From contig DMIT01000001.1 of assembly GCA_003452275.1 (NCBI GenBank), forward strand, positions 1-10,323: 10,323 nt of DNA, in the 5' to 3' direction. Positions 6,385 to 10,323 of this stretch are shown here, one piece after another. The stretch is from Rhodospirillaceae bacterium (GTDB lineage: Bacteria; Pseudomonadota; Alphaproteobacteria; Micavibrionales; Micavibrionaceae). Both the position numbers and the translations under genes were made by a program. The stretch's first letter is position 1, and each line of letters starts with the position of its first letter. The notes under the pieces were generated by a model, which saw only the letters and a list, made by a program, of their open reading frames with translations, searched no databases and had not been told where the DNA came from.

Positions 6385-6439
6385 CGGCACTCTATCTCTT
6401 TATGTGTGATTTTGAATTATAGATTAAGATAGAATGCCG
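6385..6439 (-). promoter_or_regulatory. Hairpin masking the ribosome-binding site of the second zeta gene
   Basis: In the minus-strand RNA, CGGCAUUCUAUCU (6439-6427) pairs along all 13 positions with AGAUAGAGUGCCG (6397-6385), including one U-G wobble, around a 29-nt AU-rich loop. One base separates the stem from the AUG at 6383, so the stem contains the likely Shine-Dalgarno GAG. The loop DNA also holds a perfect minus-strand TATAAT (6421-6416). The same arms could therefore flank an internal promoter as an operator. Function is inferred. Confidence 0.6.
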
Positions 6440-6458
6440 GATGAAATTTGCAATCTTT

Positions 6459-6797
6459 TTATGCGCTTGCCGTTTTTAAAATTAATTTGGCCGCCATCTG
6501 GTGCTTTAATAAAAACAGGCGTTCCAGTGCATTTTCCGAAATATCGAGTTGGTTGGAGGAAAAATCGGCTAATAGTCTTTCTTTTACCAAAGATTGGCCT
6601 TTATCGACCAAGACCAGACTATCGAGTTCCGCCACGAATTTTGCAGACTGGTGCTGATCCAGCGATAGGCGTTCGGCAGCCCATTGTGCAACCAAATGCG
6701 TGGTTTTCGCCTTGATTTTAAAGGCAATTTCCTCGTCCATCGCAAATTTTGTCTCAAAACTGCGGCCTCTGTCTTCAAAAGACATAATACTTGTCAT
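6459..6797 (-). CDS. Second, diverged F1Fo-ATPase inhibitor zeta-like protein (DUF1476)
   Basis: A 112-aa paralogue of the neighbouring zeta protein. The N-terminal half aligns well: FEDRGRSFETKFAMDEE (7-23), then FKIKAKTTHLVAQWAAERLSL. The C-terminal half is much changed: the family EADxYAKEV segment becomes QSAKFVAEL, and the tail ends LILKTASA rather than in an acidic/basic helix. Two starts are possible. ATG 6797 has GGGAG eight bases upstream and is chosen; ATG 6785 would match the usual MSF start but lacks a site at good distance. It is first in the two-gene minus-strand unit, 75 nt before its paralogue, and divergent from purC. Retention of the inhibitory segment suggests it still binds F1, but this is inference. 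Confidence 0.88.
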   Translation of the reverse strand: MTSIMSFEDRGRSFETKFAMDEEIAFKIKAKTTHLVAQWAAERLSLDQHQSAKFVAELDSLVLVDKGQSLVKERLLADFSSNQLDISENALERLFLLKHQMAAKLILKTASA

Positions 6798-6909
6798 GTA
6801 AGTTTCTCCCGATAATCTCTGGTTAAGTGTTGAAATGGTTTTACTTGAATGCCATACCTATTTTATACCAAATAACCCTAACAAATTTATTAACGCGCAA
6901 GGTTAGAGA
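6798..6909. promoter_or_regulatory. Divergent promoter region between the zeta genes and purC
   Basis: This 112-nt AT-rich region must drive both directions. On the plus strand TTTACT (6840-6845) and TATACC (6864-6869) are 18 nt apart. On the minus strand TATAAA (6867-6862) overlaps that -10, but no good -35 was found. A near-palindrome TAACAAATTTATTA (6879-6892, six of seven pairs) lies just downstream toward purC and could be an operator. The elements are weak; only the region is well supported. Confidence 0.4.
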
Positions 6910-7788
6910 ATGATTTTTCCTGGATTCAAGTCATCCCGCCGCAAAGTCATTTATGACGGCAAAGCCAAAACATTGTTCGAAGGGCCAGAACCCGGAACGG
7001 CCATTCAGTATTTCAAGGATGACGCCACCGCCGGAAACGGCGCGAAACATGAGGTCATTGCCGGTAAAGGCGTGTTGAATAACCGTATTTCCGCGCATCT
7101 GATGACCAAGCTTGAGGGCATCGGGATTCCGACCCATTTCCTGAAATCCCTCAATATGCGCGAACAATTGGTACGGCAGGTCGAAATTATTCCGGTCGAG
7201 GTCGTGGTGCGCAATGTCGCCGCCGGTTCCATGGTCAAAAAATTCGGGATCAAAGAAGGCACCGTCCTCAATTATCCGCTGGTCGAATTCTATTATAAAA
7301 AAGATGAACTGGGCGACCCGATGGTCAGTGAAAACCATATCATCAATATGGGATGGGCCGATCCCTATGAACTGGAAGAAATGGTGGCGCAGGCATGGCG
7401 GATCAATGATTACCTGTCCGGCCTGTTTGCCGGCATCGGCATTCGCCTCGTCGATTTCAAGGTCGAATTCGGCCGCTTGTTCGGCGAATATGAAGAAGTC
7501 TATATTCTGCTCGCCGATGAAATATCGCCCGATAATTGCCGCCTGTGGGATGATAAGACAGGGGCCAAACTGGATAAGGATTTATTCCGTCAGGATAGCG
7601 GCAATATCATCGAAGCCTATCAGGATGTCGCCAAACGTCTGGGCCTTGTGCCTCAGAGCGGCATCATGCAGGGCGGAAATGTCGATGAACAGATCGCGGC
7701 CTCGCTCGGCGAAATTGAAAATGAATTGGCGCGTGAACGTAAATTGCGCTCAATCAATAAGTCATCTCCAACCAAACCATGGAAATAA
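6910..7788 (+). CDS. purC: Phosphoribosylaminoimidazole-succinocarboxamide synthase (PurC)
   Basis: SAICAR synthetase joins aspartate to CAIR using ATP in purine biosynthesis. The core is typical: [16 protein letters not shown] (15-30), [10 protein letters not shown] (34-43), [10 protein letters not shown] (52-61), the signature [15 protein letters not shown] (93-107), LVDFKVEFG (180-188) and [14 protein letters not shown] (201-214). At 292 aa it is about 40 residues longer than the roughly 250-aa form I know from other alphaproteobacteria. The body ends near GLVPQS (245-250), and a charged, probably helical extension follows with [13 protein letters not shown]. There is also a short extra N-terminus, [13 protein letters not shown] seven bases before ATG 6910 supports the start. 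It is first in the plus-strand unit, 15 nt before purS. Confidence 0.97.
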   Translation: MIFPGFKSSRRKVIYDGKAKTLFEGPEPGTAIQYFKDDATAGNGAKHEVIAGKGVLNNRISAHLMTKLEGIGIPTHFLKSLNMREQLVRQVEIIPVEVVVRNVAAGSMVKKFGIKEGTVLNYPLVEFYYKKDELGDPMVSENHIINMGWADPYELEEMVAQAWRINDYLSGLFAGIGIRLVDFKVEFGRLFGEYEEVYILLADEISPDNCRLWDDKTGAKLDKDLFRQDSGNIIEAYQDVAKRLGLVPQSGIMQGGNVDEQIAASLGEIENELARERKLRSINKSSPTKPWK

Positions 7789-7803
7789 CATAGGAAAGTC
7801 AAA

Positions 7804-8037
7804 ATGAAAGCAGTTGTAAAAGTTACTTTGAGAAAAGGTGTTCTCGACCCGCAAGGCAAAGCCATCGGCAATGCATTGCATTCTCTGGGGTTCGCCGAAG
7901 TCGGTGATGTCCGTCAGGGCAAGTTTATCGAAATCGAAGTGCCGGACGGAACCTCCCAAGACCGTCTGAAAGACATGTGCCAGAAACTCCTTGCCAATCC
8001 GGTCACCGAAGATTTCGAAATCTTGATGGCGGGATAG
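7804..8037 (+). CDS. purS: Phosphoribosylformylglycinamidine synthase subunit PurS
   Basis: A 77-aa small subunit of FGAM synthase that bridges PurQ and PurL and helps channel ammonia. The sequence MKAVVKVTLRKGVLDPQGKA is the standard PurS start, followed by LHSLGFAEVGDVRQGKFIEI and the terminal EDFEILMAG strand. Length matches the family. AGGA lies eight bases before the ATG. It is 15 nt after purC and 14 nt before an unrelated gene, whereas its partners purQ and purL are on the opposite strand more than 2 kb away. Confidence 0.96.
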   Translation: MKAVVKVTLRKGVLDPQGKAIGNALHSLGFAEVGDVRQGKFIEIEVPDGTSQDRLKDMCQKLLANPVTEDFEILMAG

Positions 8038-8051
8038 GATCAGGGGAAAGA

Positions 8052-8459
8052 ATGAAAGAGATTTCTCCCCAACCTGAATTTTTAAAACAGAAACTTGGCA
8101 GGGATATATTTGTGCCTTTTGGTGGGACGCAGATGTTGGGAGAGATGTTTATCCTCGCGCTTCGTTATATTTTTAGACATTATCATCAAACGAATTTCGT
8201 CCCTACGCTGGTAGGGGATGCTCTTTTGGCGAGAATTACTGATCTTGATCGGCATATGATCGAACGAGATATCAATCATATTGCCGGAATTTTTGCGCAG
8301 CATGGTTATCGATTGGGAACTTTCCATGATGATTCTGATAAAATTATGAAATTGGGCAGCGAATTCAAAAGAGCAAATTATTATGCCCCGCGTGAAGATT
8401 TGTTGAAACCTGACGGCGAAGTGATTGATATACTGCCCTTGTCCTATGCCCTGAAATAA
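8052..8459 (+). CDS. Conserved-looking protein of unknown function in the purCS unit
   Basis: A 135-aa protein that I do not recognise. ATG 8052 is chosen because AGGGG lies just upstream; the frame is open 25 codons further but would overlap purS. No membrane span or signal peptide is evident. The middle (about 25-90) is predicted mixed helical, with FILALRYIFRHYHQTNFVP and a repeated basic/acidic pattern around LDRHMIERDINHIAGIF. His43, His45, His68, His76 and His92, with Asp93, Asp94 and Asp96, are conspicuous and could suggest metal binding, but nothing proves it. It follows purS by 14 nt and is more AT-rich than purC, so it may be a recent addition. Confidence 0.65.
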   Translation: MKEISPQPEFLKQKLGRDIFVPFGGTQMLGEMFILALRYIFRHYHQTNFVPTLVGDALLARITDLDRHMIERDINHIAGIFAQHGYRLGTFHDDSDKIMKLGSEFKRANYYAPREDLLKPDGEVIDILPLSYALK

Positions 8460-8470
8460 ATGTGAAAAAT

Positions 8471-8499
8471 TTGCAGTTGAGGAGTCAATCTGTTATATT
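8471..8499 (+). promoter_or_regulatory. Candidate promoter giving a leaderless mRNA
   Basis: TTGCAG (8471-8476) is 17 nt upstream of TATATT (8494-8499), which has an extended -10 TG (8491-8492). The expected transcription start, 7 nt past the -10, is 8506, the A of the next ATG. The only Shine-Dalgarno-like sequence (GAGGAG, 8479-8484) is 21 nt from the ATG, too far to work. Confidence 0.5.
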
Positions 8500-8505
8500 T
8501 TAAGC

Positions 8506-8811
8506 ATGAAAAAGCCGAATAAATTATATCGAAGATTAGGGGCCAAACGGAGTGCTGCCGGTGCTGCTTTTGCGGCTGTGCGTCACCCTGTGCGTTCCTT
8601 GCGGGCCAGTTTCGGATGGGATGTCCATGCGAAAGATATTGCAGAAGGGTTGAATATCGGCCCCTGCAAACATGCTTATCAACTGGTCATGGAAACTCTC
8701 GGCTCGTGGAAGAAAACTTATCGTGGCCCGCAATTGAGCTGGATGTTCAAAATGTGGTCGATGCCGCGTCCCAAACGCCCTGCACCCGCCCCCAAACCGG
8801 AAATGGACTAA
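8506..8811 (+). CDS. Small basic protein of unknown function, first of a tandem pair
   Basis: A 101-aa basic protein with no family I recognise. The N-terminus is Lys/Arg-rich (MKKPNKLYRRLGAKRS) and followed by an Ala-rich stretch. The central part holds HAKDIAEGLN (41-50) and LVMETLGSW (60-68), and the tail is Pro-rich (RPKRPAPAPKPEMD). The AKDIAE...LVxxTLG...Pro-tail arrangement recurs in the next gene, suggesting an ancient duplication. ATG 8506 is the only plausible start and coincides with the predicted transcription start, so the message may be leaderless. It is 46 nt after the preceding gene and 3 nt before the next. The basic, Pro-tailed composition would fit a nucleic-acid- or phage-related role, but this is only a guess. 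Confidence 0.65.
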   Translation: MKKPNKLYRRLGAKRSAAGAAFAAVRHPVRSLRASFGWDVHAKDIAEGLNIGPCKHAYQLVMETLGSWKKTYRGPQLSWMFKMWSMPRPKRPAPAPKPEMD

Positions 8812-8814
8812 GTC

Positions 8815-9084
8815 ATGATGAAAATGCGCAAAATGGCATTGATCGACGTTTTCACCGGCTGGCAAAACAGGCGGGCCCGCGATATTGCCGATAGCATGGG
8901 CAACCGTTCGGCGGATGCCTATTCGATTTCCCTCGTTCAACAAACATTGGGCAAACTGCAAGGGCTCAAAGGGGTTTTCGAACTGGCGGCCAATGCTTAT
9001 CGGTCATTCAAAATCGGTGGGACGACCGGCCGCCCTTATAAACCGACTTTTGCTTTTCCGGCCCCTCATCCGGAACCGCGTTAA
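8815..9084 (+). CDS. Small protein of unknown function, second of a tandem pair
   Basis: An 89-aa basic protein, likely paralogous to the one just upstream. It shares RARDIADSMG (20-29) and LVQQTLGKL (40-48) at nearly the same spacing (19 versus 18 residues) and a Pro-rich end (FPAPHPEPR). It lacks the long basic N-terminus of its partner. Three Met codons occur in the first four (ATG 8815, 8818, 8824); GGA at 8801-8803 is a weak ribosome-binding site, and translational coupling across the 3-nt gap is likely. It ends 14 nt before the stop of convergent comF with no visible terminator between them. Confidence 0.65.
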   Translation: MMKMRKMALIDVFTGWQNRRARDIADSMGNRSADAYSISLVQQTLGKLQGLKGVFELAANAYRSFKIGGTTGRPYKPTFAFPAPHPEPR

Positions 9085-9098
9085 AAGTGACATTCTCT

Positions 9099-9872
9099 TT
9101 ATTCTTTGACCGCACGCGCAACCGTCAGGATATTGACCGATTTCGCCCCCGCCGCTTTCAGGACTTTGGCGCATTCCTCGAGCGTTGCGCCGGTGGTGAA
9201 CACATCGTCAATCAACACGATATCACGGCCTGAACATTGCCCTGCATAAGACGGGTTGATGTCAAAGGCCCCGGCGACGTTTTTATGGCGGTCTTTGGCA
9301 TTCTTATGGCCTTGGGGTGGCGTATGCCGTGTGCGCAGCAGGGCATCTGGCCAGCAGGTCACACCCGATAATTTGCCGATCTTGATCCCCAGCACTGCGG
9401 CCTGATTATAACGACGCTTGACCATGCGCATCCAATGCAGCGGCACCGGAACGATCACTGCGGAAGGGATCAGGAATTCTGCGCCGGCCTTCGCCAGTAA
9501 GGGCGCAAGGGTGGTATGCAGATGCAGGGCATCGCCATGTTTGAAGGCCAGCACCATTTTGCGGCTGCCGTCATTATAGACAAACAACGATTTTGCCCGA
9601 TCAAACGGGCGCGGAGCTGTCAGGCAGAGGGCACATAAAAGATCGTCAGGCTGCACAGAATCGGTCATACTGTCGACCACGAACGGCACCCCGCAACACC
9701 GGCAAGACGGATCAGTGACAAAGGTCAAATCTTTCCACGCCCGCGGGGATATAGCCCCCACCGCCCCGACGATATCGCCGTTGACAGGACAGCGCGGCGG
9801 GAGAATTACATCTAATCCCCATGTGAGAATCCCCTTGGAAAATAAATATGCTGATCGATAGAGGTGTTGCAA
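9099..9872 (-). CDS. comF: ComF family phosphoribosyltransferase-like protein
   Basis: A 257-aa member of the ComF/GntX family, needed in naturally competent bacteria for handling incoming single-stranded DNA; its role in other species is unclear. The C-terminal type I phosphoribosyltransferase domain has the PRPP loop IVLIDDVFTTGATLEE (218-233), preceded by VPVPLHWMRMVKRRYNQAA (141-159) and RTRHTPPQ...R..NVAGAF. The N-terminal zinc ribbon has an intact pair C57-x-x-C60 and C80-x-x-C83, but the earlier CxxC site is reduced to Cys28 (CPVNG). The start is TTG 9872, with AAGGA eight bases upstream; there is no in-frame ATG before residue 69. It is divergent from the flavodoxin gene and convergent with the small tandem pair. 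Confidence 0.93.
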   Translation of the reverse strand: MQHLYRSAYLFSKGILTWGLDVILPPRCPVNGDIVGAVGAISPRAWKDLTFVTDPSCRCCGVPFVVDSMTDSVQPDDLLCALCLTAPRPFDRAKSLFVYNDGSRKMVLAFKHGDALHLHTTLAPLLAKAGAEFLIPSAVIVPVPLHWMRMVKRRYNQAAVLGIKIGKLSGVTCWPDALLRTRHTPPQGHKNAKDRHKNVAGAFDINPSYAGQCSGRDIVLIDDVFTTGATLEECAKVLKAAGAKSVNILTVARAVKE

Positions 9873-9958
9873 AAAAATAATCCTTTCAGTCTCTTGAAAG
9901 CATAGGATAGAGTTTTACATCGCACCAGAAGAAATTTAACACCCATCAGGAGAATTCC

Positions 9959-10323
9959 ATGTCTAAAATTGCCGTTATTTATCATTCAGGTTACGGGCAC
10001 ACCCAACGCGTTGCCGAACAAGTCGCCGCGGGGGCAGGGGCCGAACTGATCGCCATTGATGCGGACGGCAATCTTCCTGACGGCGCATGGGATATATTGT
10101 CTGCCGCCGATGCCATTATCTTCGGCGCACCGACCTATATGGGCAATGTGAGTTGGCAATTTAAAAAATTCGCCGATGCGTCTTCGAAAGTATGGTTCAC
10201 CCGCGGCTGGCAGGACAAGGTCTTCGGCGGTTTTACCAACAGCGCCAGTTTGAACGGCGATAAACAGGTTTCCCTGATCTGGATGCAAACCCTTGCCTCC
10301 CAGCATGGCGGTATCTGGGTCAG
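9959..10323 (+). CDS. Flavodoxin-family NAD(P)H-dependent oxidoreductase (3' end outside window)
   Basis: The first 121 residues of a flavodoxin-fold protein of the WrbA/NAD(P)H:quinone oxidoreductase type, which binds FMN and transfers electrons in the cytoplasm. The N-terminal strand MSKIAVIYHSGYGHTQRVAE carries the FMN phosphate loop (Ser10, Gly11, Gly13, Thr15). The second FMN contact is FGAPTYMGNVSWQFKKF (55-71), and a third is at FTNSAS (92-97). AGGAG seven bases before ATG 9959 supports the start. It is divergent from comF. The gene continues past position 10323, so total length and exact subfamily cannot be judged. Confidence 0.88.
   Translation, partial: MSKIAVIYHSGYGHTQRVAEQVAAGAGAELIAIDADGNLPDGAWDILSAADAIIFGAPTYMGNVSWQFKKFADASSKVWFTRGWQDKVFGGFTNSASLNGDKQVSLIWMQTLASQHGGIWV

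Noticed and set aside
9066..9098. Terminator between the tandem small genes and comF
   Set aside because: A TTCCGG/CCGGAA stem is present near 9057-9076, but neither strand has a T tract after it.
9986..10306. Minus-strand open frame opposite the flavodoxin gene
   Set aside because: The plus-strand frame has a clear FMN-binding loop and a good ribosome-binding site, so the antisense frame is a shadow.

Overview
The window looks like chromosomal DNA of an alphaproteobacterium. The main reason is a pair of genes for the F1Fo-ATPase inhibitor subunit zeta (DUF1476), a family typical of that class, lying beside purC and purS. The small-type PurL working with separate PurQ and PurS subunits, a ComF-like phosphoribosyltransferase and moderate GC (about half by eye) fit this. 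I cannot name a genus with confidence; a slow-evolving, Micavibrio-like lineage would be compatible.

Layout. Positions 1-475 hold the possible tail of an upstream outer-membrane protein gene, then a mosaic of dispersed intergenic repeats. Next comes an AT-richer gene (479-1687, +) for a helical-repeat protein ending in a RAP domain, the architecture of mitochondrial FASTK-type and chloroplast OPR RNA-binding proteins. It converges on a minus-strand transcript purQ - 4-TM membrane protein - GNAT acetyltransferase - purL (5674 to 1708), whose likely terminator lies inside the 3' end of the RAP gene. Upstream is a 290-nt spacer with a candidate purQ promoter, then a good terminator (5996-6021) closing a second minus-strand unit of two tandem zeta paralogues. 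A near-perfect RNA hairpin sits directly at the start codon of the second zeta gene. A short divergent intergenic region separates these from purC-purS-(unknown, 8052-8459) on the plus strand. Two small tandem paralogues of unknown function follow (8506-9084, +), apparently read from a leaderless promoter. They converge on comF (9872 to 9099, -), which is divergent from a flavodoxin-family gene cut off by the window end.

How the genes work together. PurQ (glutaminase), PurS (bridging subunit) and PurL (synthetase) form FGAM synthase, the fourth step of IMP synthesis; PurC makes SAICAR later in the same pathway. Here the FGAM synthase genes are split over two opposite-strand transcripts that flank the zeta genes, so subunit balance depends on two promoters. 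Zeta restrains ATP hydrolysis by F1-ATPase. Its place between purine genes is consistent with a link between nucleotide supply and ATP economy, but that link is inference. The least explained parts are the RAP protein, the zeta duplication with its hairpin, and the tandem small-protein pair.
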